Source: Solirubrobacterales bacterium (GTDB lineage Bacteria > Actinomycetota > Thermoleophilia > Solirubrobacterales > 70-9). Taken from it: DNA of 64,000 nt. Location: the NCBI GenBank assembly GCA_025450585.1, contig JANWHD010000033.1, positions 1-64,000 of the forward strand. Direction: 5' to 3'. Position numbers and translations under genes: made by a program. Below the pieces are notes generated by a model. It was not told the origin of the DNA, ran no database searches, and saw only the letters and a list, made by a program, of their open reading frames with translations. Shown here piece by piece: positions 43,192-52,742 of this stretch. How positions within the stretch are numbered: the stretch's first letter is position 1; every line of letters starts with the position of its first letter.

Positions 43192-44385
43192 TTAGGCCGC
43201 CGGCTTGTAGACGGTGACCACGGCGGCGCCGCCGAGGCCGATGTTGTGCTGCAGCGCGGTCTTCACGCCCTCCACCTGGCGCTTGTCGGCCTGGCCGCGC
43301 AGCTGCCAGGTCAGCTCCGAGCACTGAGCCAGCCCGGTCGCGCCGAGCGGGTGGCCCTTGGAGATCAGTCCCCCCGAAGGGTTGACGACGACCTTGCCGC
43401 CATAGGTGGTCGCTTCCTCGTCGACCAGCTTGTGGCCCTCGCCCTCGGCGGCGAAGCCGAGCGCTTCGTAAGTGATGAGCTCGTTGGCGCTGAAGCAGTC
43501 GTGCAGCTCGCAGACGTCGACTTCCTCCGCCGCGACTCCCGCCTCGGCGTAGGCCTCGTCCGCGGCCTGCTTCGACATGTCGGCGCCGACGATCTTCATG
43601 CAGTCGGCGTCCTCGTCGAAAGTGGAGCTGAGGTCGGTGACCATCGACTGGCCGGCGATCTCGATCGCCTGGTCCCAGAGGCCGTGCTCCTCGACGTAGC
43701 GCTCCGAGGCCACGATCGCGCAGGCCGAGCCGTCGGAGGTCGGCGAGCACTGCAGCTTGGTCAGCGGGTCATGGATCATCTTCGCCGCCTTGATGTCCTC
43801 GATCGTGTACTCGTCCTGAAACTGGGCGTAGGGGTTGTTGACCGAGTGCTTGTGGTTCTTCCAGCCGATCCAGGCGTAGTGGTCGGGGTTGGAGCCGTAC
43901 TTCTCCATGTGGTCGCGACCGGCGTTGCCGAACATCTGCGGGGCAGGCGGGGACTGCTCCGGGTCGCGGATCTCGAACATCCGCATCGCGTGCTTGTCGA
44001 GCGCGTTGGTGCGGTCGGTGTACTTGACGCCGAGGCTGCCCGGCTCCATCTTCTCGAAGCCGACCGCGAGGGCGCAGTCGACGAGGCCGCCCTTGACCGC
44101 CTGGCGGGCGAGGAAGAGCGCCGAGGAGCCGGTCGAGCAGTTGTTGTTGACGTTGACGACCGGGATCCCGGTGAGGCCCAGCTGGTAGAGCGCCCGCTGC
44201 CCGTAGGTCGAGTCGCCGTAGCAGTAGCCCGCGTAGGCCTGCTCGACGTCGTCGTAGGAGATGCCGGCGTCGGCGAGCGCCTTCTCCCCCGCCTCCTTGG
44301 CCCAGTCCGGGTAGTCGCCCTCCTTGCTGCCGGGCTTCTCGAACTTGGTCATCCCGACCCCGATCACGAACGTGCGGTTGCTCAA
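43192..44385 (-). CDS. SCP-x type thiolase/lipid-transfer protein
   Basis: Thiolase-superfamily protein of 397 aa related to sterol carrier protein X and actinobacterial lipid-transfer proteins: [20 protein letters not shown], nucleophile Cys in [34 protein letters not shown], and the C-terminal [17 protein letters not shown]. Actinobacteria use such proteins in beta-oxidation and sterol side-chain pathways. The TTG start overlaps the FUSC gene stop (TTGA). Confidence 0.9.
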   Translation of the reverse strand: MSNRTFVIGVGMTKFEKPGSKEGDYPDWAKEAGEKALADAGISYDDVEQAYAGYCYGDSTYGQRALYQLGLTGIPVVNVNNNCSTGSSALFLARQAVKGGLVDCALAVGFEKMEPGSLGVKYTDRTNALDKHAMRMFEIRDPEQSPPAPQMFGNAGRDHMEKYGSNPDHYAWIGWKNHKHSVNNPYAQFQDEYTIEDIKAAKMIHDPLTKLQCSPTSDGSACAIVASERYVEEHGLWDQAIEIAGQSMVTDLSSTFDEDADCMKIVGADMSKQAADEAYAEAGVAAEEVDVCELHDCFSANELITYEALGFAAEGEGHKLVDEEATTYGGKVVVNPSGGLISKGHPLGATGLAQCSELTWQLRGQADKRQVEGVKTALQHNIGLGGAAVVTVYKPAA

Positions 44386-45482
44386 AGTCTGCTCCTGTGT
44401 CGTCGCCGCGCCCCGCGGGCGAGTTTGGCTGCCTGGCCAGTAAATCTACCGGCTTCGCCTTCCCCTGCCATTTTCGGGTTCGGCCAGAGCAGGAACGCGG
44501 TGCCGGCGATGACGATCCCGATCGCCGTCGCAAGCCCCCGCTCGCCGGCGGCGCGCAGGGCCGGCTCGCCGATCGAGTCGGCCAGCAGTACCGCGTAGAC
44601 GGTGATCGCCGCGGTGAAGAGCGCGTACTGGACGGTGAGCAGGCCGTAGGCGAGGGCGGTCGCGATCGTCAGCGCCGCCGCGACCGCCAGCGCGTCGCCG
44701 TGCAGCCACTCGGCGAGAGCGGTGGCGACGACGAGCCCGGCGACGGTGCCGATCGCCCGCAGGGCGAGGCGCTGGAAGGTCTGGTCCTCCTCGGGACGCA
44801 GGACGAAGAGGATCGTCAGCGGGATCCAGAAGCCGTGCTCGCTCATCCCCAGCAGCCAGTAGGCGGCTACGCCCGTGGCGAGGGCCGCGCCGAAGCGCAG
44901 CGCGTGCCGGAAGCTGGCCGAGTCGAGGGTGAGGTTGGTCGCGAAGGCCCGGGCCGCGGCACTTCTGCTCCAAGCGTTCGGCGGGCGATCCGCCTCTCGG
45001 TCCCAGACCGCCCAGACGCAGAGGGCGAATGCCGCCTGCAGCAGGCCACCCGCCGTTCCGAGCAGCAATGCCGGGAGCGCGTCGGCGGCATCGAGCGGCA
45101 GTCCCTGGGCGATCAGCAGCGAGAGCGCGACCGAGAGGCCGGCGATCGCGAAGCGGAGCGAGACGGAGAAGCAGTAGCCCGCCGCGGCGCCGACCACGGC
45201 CATCGTCGCCACGGCAAGCACGGCGCTGGAGCCGGTGAGGACGCCGAGTGCGGCGGCGATTCCGACCAGCGGCGCGACGATGGCCTGCCAGGCGGCTCTG
45301 GCCCTGGCGGGCGCGTCGAGGCCGGGGAAACCGGCGAGCAGCGCCCCGGTCGCGATCGCGCCCTTGGAGGGGCTGTCGAGGCCGAGCTCGAGCAGCATCG
45401 CGATCCCGACCGGGACGGCGAGGAGGGCGCCGCGCCGGAGCGCGGGTCCCGGCTTGCCCGGCCCGATCGCGAAGAGGGACAC
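44382..45482 (-). CDS. FUSC-family membrane protein
   Basis: Fusaric acid resistance/YccS-like membrane protein with about ten hydrophobic segments in two sets, e.g. [27 protein letters not shown], the FUSC signature region. The start is uncertain: GTG 45482 puts the first helix near the N-terminus (366 aa) and avoids overlap with the divergent ccdA; GTG 45518 would overlap ccdA by 16 bp. Probably an aromatic-acid or lipid-related exporter component; the substrate is unknown. Confidence 0.85.
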   Translation of the reverse strand: MSLFAIGPGKPGPALRRGALLAVPVGIAMLLELGLDSPSKGAIATGALLAGFPGLDAPARARAAWQAIVAPLVGIAAALGVLTGSSAVLAVATMAVVGAAAGYCFSVSLRFAIAGLSVALSLLIAQGLPLDAADALPALLLGTAGGLLQAAFALCVWAVWDREADRPPNAWSRSAAARAFATNLTLDSASFRHALRFGAALATGVAAYWLLGMSEHGFWIPLTILFVLRPEEDQTFQRLALRAIGTVAGLVVATALAEWLHGDALAVAAALTIATALAYGLLTVQYALFTAAITVYAVLLADSIGEPALRAAGERGLATAIGIVIAGTAFLLWPNPKMAGEGEAGRFTGQAAKLARGARRRHRSRL

Positions 45483-45488
45483 CCCCGG

Positions 45489-45494
45489 TAGCCT
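45489..45494 (+). promoter_or_regulatory. -10 element of a leaderless ccdA promoter
   Basis: TAGCCT ends 8 nt before the GTG at 45503. Confidence 0.5.
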
Positions 45495-45502
45495 GAAGGG
45501 TC

Positions 45503-46264
45503 GTGATTCTCGCTGCACTGAGCACCGATCCCGCCGCCGGCGTGGGGATCTTCGCCGCCCTGGCGGCGGGCGTCGTCTCCTTCCTCTCCCCCTGTGTGCT
45601 GCCGCTCGTCCCCGGCTACCTCTCGGCCGTCAGCGGTGTCTCCGCGGCCGAGCTCGACAGCGCCGGCTGGCGCCGCATCCTCGGGCCGAGCCTACTCTTC
45701 GTCGCCAGCTTCTCGACCATCTTCATCCTCCTCGGCCTGACCGCGACGGGTCTCGGCTCGGCCCTGAAGGAGCACGAGGAGCTATTGACGAAGATCTCTG
45801 GCGGGCTGATCGTGCTAATGGGCGTCCTCTTCGTCGCCTCCCTCTTCGTCGCCAGGCTCAACAAGGAGTGGCACGTCGACGCCCTGCTCGAACGGGCGGG
45901 CAAGGGCGGTCCCCTGATCGCCGGCGCCGCCTTCGCGATCGCCTGGACTCCCTGTATCGGGCCCACCCTCGGCGCGATCCTCGCCGCCGCTTCGGTATCC
46001 GGGTCGGCCGCCCACGGCGCCTTCCTGCTCGCCGTCTACTCCGCCGGCCTGGCAATTCCCTTCCTGCTCACCGCGATCGCCTTCTCCCGGGCAACCACGG
46101 CCTTCGCCGTCGTCAAGCGCCACTACCAGTTGATCGTCGCCACCGGGGGCGTGATCCTGATCGCCATGGGCTTCCTGATCTGGACCGGCCAGCTCACTCA
46201 GCTGAACGCCGAAGCCTCGAGCTGGTTCGAAGGCTCGGGGCTCGACTTCTTGAACGGCATCTAA
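45503..46264 (+). CDS. CcdA/DsbD-like thiol-disulfide transport protein
   Basis: Membrane protein of 253 aa moving reducing equivalents across the membrane, used for cytochrome c maturation or other extracytoplasmic reduction. Six hydrophobic segments; the two conserved cysteines with prolines are SFLSPCVLPLVPGYLS and AIAWTPCIGPTLGA. No ccsA/resB genes are visible next to it, so the partner is unknown. Confidence 0.92.
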   Translation: MILAALSTDPAAGVGIFAALAAGVVSFLSPCVLPLVPGYLSAVSGVSAAELDSAGWRRILGPSLLFVASFSTIFILLGLTATGLGSALKEHEELLTKISGGLIVLMGVLFVASLFVARLNKEWHVDALLERAGKGGPLIAGAAFAIAWTPCIGPTLGAILAAASVSGSAAHGAFLLAVYSAGLAIPFLLTAIAFSRATTAFAVVKRHYQLIVATGGVILIAMGFLIWTGQLTQLNAEASSWFEGSGLDFLNGI

Positions 46265-46319
46265 CCGCGACGAAGCGCCGATTTCCCATGCTGAAGATGG
46301 AAGATCTGCGGTTTGTAGG

Positions 46320-46598
46320 TCAGTTGCTGCTCGGCGCCACGGTCTCAAGCTCCTGGCCGACGGCCTCGACCTCCTCGAGGCCTTCGCCGTCGAGGTCACG
46401 CGAGCAGACGATCCGGAAGCGACCCGTGCCGATCTCGGCATCGGGCACGACAGGCAGCCCCCGGATGTGGTCCCAGCCCAGCCGCTCGACCTCGAACGGG
46501 TTCATCCGCACCTCCGCCGCCGGAAACGGGCAGTTGGAGTTGTGCTGGTCGATCGCCTTGGAGATCGCCTCCAGGTTCTTCGCCTCGGGAGAAGCCAT
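46320..46598 (-). CDS. Small hypothetical protein (92 aa)
   Basis: Not recognised. Soluble, with KAIDQHNSNCPFPAAEVRMN and a Gly/Arg-containing centre (LGWDHIRGLPVVPDAEIGTGRFRIVCS); two cysteines but no clear metal motif. It starts with ATG 7 nt after a TAGTAT box. It lies upstream of nothing on its strand and converges on ccdA. Confidence 0.6.
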   Translation of the reverse strand: MASPEAKNLEAISKAIDQHNSNCPFPAAEVRMNPFEVERLGWDHIRGLPVVPDAEIGTGRFRIVCSRDLDGEGLEEVEAVGQELETVAPSSN

Positions 46599-46605
46599 TG
46601 AGTCA

Positions 46606-46611
46606 ATACTA
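46606..46611 (-). promoter_or_regulatory. -10 element of a leaderless promoter for the 46598 gene
   Basis: On the minus strand TAGTAT ends 7 nt before the ATG. Confidence 0.5.
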
Positions 46612-46627
46612 GAAGCGCGGAGCAGGG

Positions 46628-47041
46628 CTACAGAGTGCCGCCGGCATCGTAGGCCTCTCCGGGCGTGGCGCCGAGAGCAAGGAGGCGGAGGCCGTCGGGG
46701 CCGGCGGTGACCTTGCGCTTGACGGCTGGGCCGACTCGAACGATGTGGTCTTGGTCAAGTGGGTATCGCTCGCCGTCGGCTTCGAGGGTGCCTGAGCCAC
46801 GGAGGGCCACGTAGACCTCCTCCTGGCCGAGCTGCTGTGGGCGCTTGGCGAACATCTGGCCGCCGATGCCGTCCTCGGAATGATCGTGCTCGGGGTATTC
46901 GTCGGCGCCGGGGGCCATCTCCTCGATCGAGATGCCGAAGGAGCTGACCCCGAGGGCGGCGGCGGCACGGCGAAGGCTGACCCTGTCGAAGCCCTGGAGG
47001 GCCTCGATCTCGTCGATCCTGGCGTGCGTTACGTCCGCGAT
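46628..47041 (-). CDS. Cupin-domain protein, probable non-ATG (AUC) start
   Basis: Single cupin barrel: YPEHDHSEDGIGGQMF with the His/Glu metal ligands, EEVYVALRGSGTLEADGERYPL and AGPDGLRLLALGA. The first ATG (46918) would remove family-like sequence: in frame upstream are IADVTHARIDEIEAL and RRAAAALGVSSFGISIEEMAPG. Between the in-frame TAG (47051-47053) and that ATG there is no ATG, GTG or TTG. An ATC at 47041 lies exactly 6 nt after a TAGATT box, the spacing seen at six other genes here. I therefore place the start there, giving 137 aa. The alternative is a 96-aa protein from 46918. Confidence 0.68.
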   Translation of the reverse strand: MADVTHARIDEIEALQGFDRVSLRRAAAALGVSSFGISIEEMAPGADEYPEHDHSEDGIGGQMFAKRPQQLGQEEVYVALRGSGTLEADGERYPLDQDHIVRVGPAVKRKVTAGPDGLRLLALGATPGEAYDAGGTL

Positions 47042-47047
47042 GCGTCG

Positions 47048-47053
47048 AATCTA
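47048..47053 (-). promoter_or_regulatory. -10 element for the cupin gene
   Basis: On the minus strand TAGATT ends 6 nt before the proposed ATC start. Confidence 0.45.
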
Positions 47054-47091
47054 CCCGCGCTCAGCGCGTTCAACCCGTCTTCGCTCCCTCC

Positions 47092-47097
47092 TACCAT
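47092..47097 (+). promoter_or_regulatory. -10 element of a leaderless dinB promoter
   Basis: TACCAT ends 6 nt before the GTG at 47104, favouring that over the TTG at 47101. Confidence 0.5.
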
Positions 47098-47103
47098 CGG
47101 TTG

Positions 47104-48198
47104 GTGGCTTTTCAGCGAACCGTCGCCCATCTCGACATGGACGCCTTCTACGCCTCGGTTGAGCTGCGGCGGCGGCCTGAGCTGAAGGGACAGCCGGTCG
47201 TCGTCTGCGGGTCGGGGCCGCGGGCGGTTGTGACCACGGCCAGCTATGAGGCGCGGAAGCTGGCGGGGATCCACTCGGCCATGCCCGCCGCGGTGGCGCG
47301 GCGGCGGCTGCCCGATGCCGTCTACCTGCAGCCTGACTTCTCCGCTTACCGGGAGGCCTCGGGGCAGGTGATGGCGATCCTGCGGCGCAACGCGGAGACG
47401 GTCGAGGTCGTCGGGCTCGACGAGGCCTACGTCGACCTGACCGGGATCTTCTCCCCCAAGGCGACCATGCGGCGGATCGCGACCGAGATCCGCGAGGAGA
47501 CCGGGCTGACCTGCTCGATCGGGATCTCCGAGAGCAGGATGCTGGCCAAGATCACCAGTGAGCTGGGCAAGCCCGCCGGCCTGGTCGTGCTCTCGCGGGA
47601 GGAAGCACTGGAGCGATTCTCCGCCGAGTCCCCGGGGCTGATCCCGGGCGTCGGGCCGAAGTCGGTCGCCAAGCTCGAGGCGATGGGCATCCGCACGCTC
47701 GCCGACCTGCGCGCGCAGGAGCCGTCGCTGCTGGAGCGCTCCTTCGGTCCCCGGCAAGGCCGCTGGCTGCACAGCCGCGCCAACCTGGAAGACGACACGC
47801 CGATCGTCGTCGTCCACGAGACCAAATCGCAGTCCGCGGAGACCACCTTCGACGTCGACGTGCGCGACCGGGCCGAGCTGGAGAGCCATCTCGTGCAGCT
47901 CGCCGAGGAGCTCTGCCGCCGCCTGCGCTCGCGCGAGCTGGAGGGCCGCACGATCGGGATCAAGGTCCGCCTCGACGACTGGACCAACGTGACCCGCTCG
48001 CACACGGTCGAGGGGGCGACCAACGACCCCGCCGTGGTCGTGCCGGTGGCTCTCGACCTGCTGCGCGCCTATGACCCACAGCGGCCGGTGCGGCTGCTCG
48101 GTGTCCGGCTCGCGGGCTTCGACGGCGGCGCCGAGGCGGCGGATGACGAGTCCGATGTCCCGCCGGGGGGCCAGCTGCAGCTCGGCCAGGCGGCCTGA
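47104..48198 (+). CDS. dinB: DNA polymerase IV (Y family)
   Basis: Translesion DNA polymerase. Palm motifs AHLDMDAFYASVELRR and VVGLDEAYVDLTGIF hold the catalytic acids, followed by CSIGISESRMLAKITSELGKP, a helix-hairpin-helix (IPGVGPKSVAKLEAMGI) and the little finger. About 364 aa, normal. No beta-clamp motif is obvious in the C-terminal tail (GGQLQLGQAA, where QLQLGQ is a possible weak one). No SOS box is recognisable upstream. Confidence 0.94.
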   Translation: MAFQRTVAHLDMDAFYASVELRRRPELKGQPVVVCGSGPRAVVTTASYEARKLAGIHSAMPAAVARRRLPDAVYLQPDFSAYREASGQVMAILRRNAETVEVVGLDEAYVDLTGIFSPKATMRRIATEIREETGLTCSIGISESRMLAKITSELGKPAGLVVLSREEALERFSAESPGLIPGVGPKSVAKLEAMGIRTLADLRAQEPSLLERSFGPRQGRWLHSRANLEDDTPIVVVHETKSQSAETTFDVDVRDRAELESHLVQLAEELCRRLRSRELEGRTIGIKVRLDDWTNVTRSHTVEGATNDPAVVVPVALDLLRAYDPQRPVRLLGVRLAGFDGGAEAADDESDVPPGGQLQLGQAA

Positions 48199-48252
48199 GG
48201 CCGTTCACCACCGCTTCGCAGGATCGCAGCGGTCCTATGCGAAGATTGCCCC

Positions 48253-49689
48253 GTGAGCTCAGACCGGCTGACTGGACTCGACTCCTCCTTCCTCCACATG
48301 GAGAGAGCCGGTGCGCACATGCACGTCGCCTCGGTCAGCATCTTCGAGGGGCCGGCGCCGAGCCACACGGACTTCCGCGACCACATCGCCGCCCGGCTGC
48401 ACCTCGTCCCCCGCTTCCGCCAGAAGCTGCGCTTCGTCCCCTTCGGCCAGGGCCGGCCGGTCTGGGTCGACGACCCCCACCTCAACATGGAGTACCACGT
48501 GCGGCAGACCGCGCTGCCCGCTCCAGGCTCCGAGGAGCAGCTGCGCAACCTGGCTGCCCGGATCTTCTCCCAGCAGCTCGACCGCAGCAAGCCGCTGTGG
48601 GAGCTGTGGCTGGTCGAGGGGCTCGACGGCGGGCGCTTCGCGATCATCGGCAAGAGCCACCACGCCCTCGTCGACGGCATCTCCGGAGTCGACATCACCA
48701 CTGTCCTCTTCGACGTCGAGAAGGAGCCGGCGAACCCGCCCGTGCGCGCGCCCAAGTGGGCGCCCCGCCCCGAGCCGACCGACTTCCAGCTGCTAGGCGA
48801 GGCCCTGCGCGAGCGCGCCACCAGCCCGCGCGAGATCGCCCGTGGCGTGCGCGCCGCTCTGCGCGGCCCGCGCCAGGTCCTGGGCGGCATCGGCGACGCG
48901 AGCAAGGTGGTGGGGGCCGGCATGTCGGCGCCCTCGACCCCCTTTAACGTCGAAATCGGCCCGCACCGGCGCATCGCCTTCGTCCGCACCGAGCTCGAGG
49001 CGCTGAAGGCGGTCAAGAACGAGCACGGCGGGACCGTCAACGACGTCGTCCTCTCGGTCGTCACCGGGGCGATCGGCAACTACCTGCGCGCTCGCGGCCA
49101 CGACACCGAAGGCCTCGAGATGCGGGCACTGGTCCCGGTCAGCGTCCGCGCCGAGGAGGAGCGCGGCGCGCTCGGCAACCGCATCTCGGCGATGATGGCG
49201 CCGCTGCCGGTGTGGTGCGAGGCGCCGGTCCAGCGCCTGCACCTGATCACCGAGACGATGGGCGACCTGAAGGGCTCCGGCCAGGCCGTCGGCGCCGAGA
49301 TCCTCACCCGGGTCGTCGACTTCGCCCCGACCACGATCGCCTCGCAGGCTGCCCGCCTGCAGCCTGCCCAGCGCTTCTTCAACCTCGTCGTCACCAACGT
49401 TCCCGGGCCGCAGTTCCCCCTCTTTGTGCTAGGCCGGAAAATGGAGTCGATCTTCCCCCTCGTGCCGCTGGCCCGTCGCCAGGCACTCTGTGTCGGGATC
49501 ATGTCCTACAACGGCCAGGTCGACTTCGGCCTCGTCGGCGACTACGACTCGATGGCCGATCTCGAGAGCTTCGGCCTCGACCTCGAGGGTGCGATCGCCG
49601 AACTCACCGGCGCTGCTCCGGCGGCCGGGGACCAGGCTCAGCGAGCCAGCCACGCCGAAACGCGGAACGGCGCGCTGTCGGTCAAGTAG
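48253..49689 (+). CDS. Wax ester synthase/diacylglycerol acyltransferase (WS/DGAT)
   Basis: Acyl-CoA-dependent O-acyltransferase making triacylglycerol or wax ester storage lipids. N-terminal LTGLDSSFLHMER, catalytic HHxxxDG in KSHHALVDGISGVD, and the C-terminal NLVVTNVPGPQFPLFVLG. 478 aa is typical of actinobacterial enzymes. Its 3' end overlaps the converging metalloprotease gene by 52 bp. Confidence 0.93.
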   Translation: MSSDRLTGLDSSFLHMERAGAHMHVASVSIFEGPAPSHTDFRDHIAARLHLVPRFRQKLRFVPFGQGRPVWVDDPHLNMEYHVRQTALPAPGSEEQLRNLAARIFSQQLDRSKPLWELWLVEGLDGGRFAIIGKSHHALVDGISGVDITTVLFDVEKEPANPPVRAPKWAPRPEPTDFQLLGEALRERATSPREIARGVRAALRGPRQVLGGIGDASKVVGAGMSAPSTPFNVEIGPHRRIAFVRTELEALKAVKNEHGGTVNDVVLSVVTGAIGNYLRARGHDTEGLEMRALVPVSVRAEEERGALGNRISAMMAPLPVWCEAPVQRLHLITETMGDLKGSGQAVGAEILTRVVDFAPTTIASQAARLQPAQRFFNLVVTNVPGPQFPLFVLGRKMESIFPLVPLARRQALCVGIMSYNGQVDFGLVGDYDSMADLESFGLDLEGAIAELTGAAPAAGDQAQRASHAETRNGALSVK

Positions 49690-51005
49690 GCCCAGTCGAG
49701 CCGGCGAGCGCTGAAACCGGCGGCCCTGGCGTCGGCATTGATCAGCACCGCGGTGATGCGATCGAACCTCCCCGGTCGCGGCAGGCGCACGGCCATCCGG
49801 CCGCCGTGCCGGGTGAAGTCGTGGACGCGGACGGCGCGGCCGTGGCGCTCGCTACCCGTCCTACCCACCAGGGCCAGCCCGGCGGCGATTCCCCGCGGCG
49901 CCATCGCCTTAACGGCGAGGGTCCGTCCCGCCCGGGCATGAACCCGCAGCAGCTGGAAGGTCGTGTGGTTGAGCTGGCGCCGGCGGACCCGGCCACCGAG
50001 CGGCAGGCTCCCCTGCCTTGAGACATCTGGATATGAGCCGCCCTCGGGGAAGACCCGGTGGGTGCGCCACTCGGGCAGGTCGGCGGCGAAGCGGGCGAAG
50101 TCCCGGCTGAAGTCCGACCCGCCCGCGGCCTCGATCGCCGAGCCGTAGGCGGCGACCGAGAACCCCCCGGGCTTGGCGTGGACGGAGCGGGACCAGGCCT
50201 CGCGCACGACGTCGCGCCCGTAGTGTCGCGACAGCCACTCGTTCCAGACGGCAGAGCCGTACTCCTTGATCGAGTTGGCGGTCAGCGGGGTGTCGTAGTG
50301 CCTGGTCCAACGCCGCACGTAGCGCAGGTAGTCGTCGATCCGGTCGTAGACCTGGTCCTCCATCCAGACGGCGGTCGACTCGGCGAACCAGGCGTCCTGG
50401 TAGGCGTCGTAGCCAAACTGGAGGATGTGGCTGTACTCGTGGGCGAAGGTGACCTCGAGGTCCTGCTGGGCCGAGGTGCCGGGGAACTCGCGCGGGTCGT
50501 AGTCGTTGTCGAGCACGAGGTAGCCGTGCAGGTGGCGCGGCAGGCGCCCCCTCACCCCCTGTCCGCGGTCGGGCGCCGCGTAGCCGAAGAGAGCGCCGCC
50601 GATCTGGTCGAGGTAGACGTCGGTCTTGCCCTGCCCGCCACCCTCGCGCCCGTCGGACTTCGGCGGTCGCCAGCCGAGCTTCCCGTTCTCGATTTCGTAG
50701 ACGTGCTCGGCGACCTCCTGAACCTGAACGACGTAGTCGGGGATCCCGTCGCCGTCGCCGTCGGCCAGCTTCGGCGCATCGATCCCCTCTGTCACCCAGT
50801 GAACGCAGAAGTGGCGAGTGCAGGCGGGTGAGCGCGGCGCCTCGGGAACCGTGTAGGCGTTGCGGTTGGGGTCGGGATGGTCGGTGGGGCGCGCGGCGGG
50901 GGCGCGGAACACCCGCTGGTCCGATGCGGCGGCCATGCCGGGAATAGCGGAAAGAAGCGCGACAGACGCCAGCGATGCCCCTATCAGCCGCCAGCTCGCC
51001 CGCAC
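49638..51005 (-). CDS. Secreted zinc metalloprotease-like protein (HEYSH)
   Basis: Exported protein of about 455 aa. GTG 51005 gives a signal peptide (WRLIGASLASVALLSAIPGMAAA). The zinc motif is AHEYSHILQFGYDAYQDAWFAES: His189, Glu, His193 and a downstream Glu, as in M6/gluzincin-like families. A DGDGDGIPDYV segment before it looks like a calcium-binding loop, and the C-terminal third resembles a beta-sandwich. Similar proteins occur widely in Thermoleophilia. The open frame upstream of 51005 belongs to nadE on the other strand. The 3' end overlaps WS/DGAT by 52 bp. Confidence 0.82.
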   Translation of the reverse strand: MRASWRLIGASLASVALLSAIPGMAAASDQRVFRAPAARPTDHPDPNRNAYTVPEAPRSPACTRHFCVHWVTEGIDAPKLADGDGDGIPDYVVQVQEVAEHVYEIENGKLGWRPPKSDGREGGGQGKTDVYLDQIGGALFGYAAPDRGQGVRGRLPRHLHGYLVLDNDYDPREFPGTSAQQDLEVTFAHEYSHILQFGYDAYQDAWFAESTAVWMEDQVYDRIDDYLRYVRRWTRHYDTPLTANSIKEYGSAVWNEWLSRHYGRDVVREAWSRSVHAKPGGFSVAAYGSAIEAAGGSDFSRDFARFAADLPEWRTHRVFPEGGSYPDVSRQGSLPLGGRVRRRQLNHTTFQLLRVHARAGRTLAVKAMAPRGIAAGLALVGRTGSERHGRAVRVHDFTRHGGRMAVRLPRPGRFDRITAVLINADARAAGFSARRLDWAYLTDSAPFRVSAWLAR

Positions 51006-51012
51006 GCGCGGC

Positions 51013-51018
51013 AATCTA
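51013..51018 (-). promoter_or_regulatory. -10 element of a leaderless metalloprotease promoter
   Basis: On the minus strand TAGATT ends 7 nt before the GTG at 51005. Confidence 0.5.
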
Positions 51019-51071
51019 CAGCTCGGCCTGTCACGCGATACTTCAGGCGTGAGCGTCCCGAGGAAGCCCGC

Positions 51072-52742
51072 TTGCGAGTAGCACTGGCGCAGATCGACCC
51101 CACGGTCGGCGACGTCGACGGCAACTCCGCCAAGATCGCGGAGTGGATCGGCCGCGCCCGCGCCGAGGGAGCCGAGCTGGTCGTCTTCCCTGAGCTCTGC
51201 GTGCCCGGTTACCCGGCCGAGGACCTCTACCTGAAGCGGCACTTCGTCGAGGCGAACCGGCGCGCGGTCGAGGAGCTTGCCGGCGAGACCGCCGGCCTGG
51301 TCGCCCTTGTGGGCTTCGCCGAGCCGGTCGCGGGCGGCGGCGACTTCCGCCACGCCCACAACTCGCTCGCCGTGCTGGCCGGCGGGAAGCTGCGCACCAT
51401 CTACCGCAAGAACCGGCTGCCGAATTACTCCGTCTTCGACGAGCAGCGCTACTTCGTCCCCGGCACCGAGCCCGAGACGATCGAGGTCGGCGGGCAGCGG
51501 GTCGGCCTGACCGTCTGCGAGGACGTCTGGACGCCGGGACCGCCTGCCTCGACCGAGGCCGCGGCGGGCGCGAGCCTGATCGCCAACCCTTCGGGCTCGC
51601 CGTACCACCGCGGCAAGGGGCGCGAGCGCGAAGCGATGTTCGCCGAGCGCGCCCGTGCCTATGGCACCCACTTCGCCTTCTGCAACCTCGTCGGCGGCCA
51701 GGACGAGCTGGTCTTCGACGGGCACAGCCTCCTCGTCGACCCCAGCGGGGAGGTGATCGCCCGCGCCGCCCAGTTCGAGGAGGAGCTGCTGGTCTGCGAG
51801 GTCCCCTCCCCCGGCCCGGGCCATCTCGCCGAGCCGCTCCCCGATCTGGCCGAGGTCTACGCCGCCCTCGTGCTCGGCCTGCGCGACTACGTCCTCAAGA
51901 ACGGCTTCCGCCATGTCGGCGTGGCGCTCTCGGGCGGCATCGACTCGGCGCTCGTCGCGCTGCTGGCCGTCGACGCCCTCGGGCCCGACCGGGTCAGCTG
52001 CGTTGTGATGCCCTCGCCGCATTCGAGCCTTGAAACACAGGCCGACGCACGGACTATCGCCACCAACCTCGGTGCCGAGCTGGTCGAGATCCCGATCGCG
52101 CCGGCCATGGCCGAGTACGAGAACTCGCTCGCGGACGCCTTCGGGCGGGGCGACGGCAGCGAGGCCGGCGGCGAGACGCTGCCGCGCGACCCGAGCCGGC
52201 CTTCCGAGCCTGACCTTGCCGCCGAGAACATCCAGGCCCGAATCCGCGGCAACATGATGATGGCGCTCTCCAATAAGCACGGCTGGCTGGTGCTGACCAC
52301 GGGAAACAAGAGCGAGATGTCGGTCGGCTACGCGACGCTCTACGGCGACATGGCCGGCGGCTTCGCCGCGATCAAGGACGTGCCGAAGACGCTGGTCTAC
52401 GAGCTGACCCGCCACCGCAACGAGAGCGCGGGCCGCGAGCTGGTTCCGGCCTCAGTGTTGGAGCGGGCCCCGTCGGCGGAGCTGCGCCCCGACCAGCTCG
52501 ACAGCGACTCGCTGCCCGCCTACGACCTGCTCGACCGCATCCTCGAGTCCTACGTCGAGCGTGACGAAGGCCGTGAGGAGATGATCGCCGCAGGCCTGCC
52601 GGCCGGGGTCGTCGACGACGTCATCCGCATGGTCGACCGCTCCGAGTACAAGCGGCGCCAGGCCGCGCCGGGGATCCGGATCACGCCGAGGGCGTTCGGC
52701 CGCGACCGGCGGCTGCCCATAACGAATCGCTTTGGCGGCTAA
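51072..52742 (+). CDS. nadE: Glutamine-dependent NAD+ synthetase
   Basis: Amidates nicotinic acid adenine dinucleotide, with an N-terminal nitrilase-type glutaminase and a C-terminal synthetase. Glutaminase: Glu in VVFPELCVPGY, Lys in IYRKNRLPNY, Cys in LTVCEDVW. Synthetase: P-loop GVALSGGIDSALVALLA and TTGNKSEMSVGYATLYGD. The TTG at 51072 has a GAGGAAG site 5-9 nt upstream and yields 556 aa; the frame is open upstream, but that is antisense to the protease. The 3' end overlaps the thioesterase gene by 4 bp. Confidence 0.94.
   Translation: MRVALAQIDPTVGDVDGNSAKIAEWIGRARAEGAELVVFPELCVPGYPAEDLYLKRHFVEANRRAVEELAGETAGLVALVGFAEPVAGGGDFRHAHNSLAVLAGGKLRTIYRKNRLPNYSVFDEQRYFVPGTEPETIEVGGQRVGLTVCEDVWTPGPPASTEAAAGASLIANPSGSPYHRGKGREREAMFAERARAYGTHFAFCNLVGGQDELVFDGHSLLVDPSGEVIARAAQFEEELLVCEVPSPGPGHLAEPLPDLAEVYAALVLGLRDYVLKNGFRHVGVALSGGIDSALVALLAVDALGPDRVSCVVMPSPHSSLETQADARTIATNLGAELVEIPIAPAMAEYENSLADAFGRGDGSEAGGETLPRDPSRPSEPDLAAENIQARIRGNMMMALSNKHGWLVLTTGNKSEMSVGYATLYGDMAGGFAAIKDVPKTLVYELTRHRNESAGRELVPASVLERAPSAELRPDQLDSDSLPAYDLLDRILESYVERDEGREEMIAAGLPAGVVDDVIRMVDRSEYKRRQAAPGIRITPRAFGRDRRLPITNRFGG

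Noticed and set aside
49638..52415. 925-residue minus-strand reading frame
   Set aside because: Only the part from 51005 onward (signal peptide, HEYSH) is protein-like; the upstream 470 residues are antisense to nadE and have shadow-frame composition.
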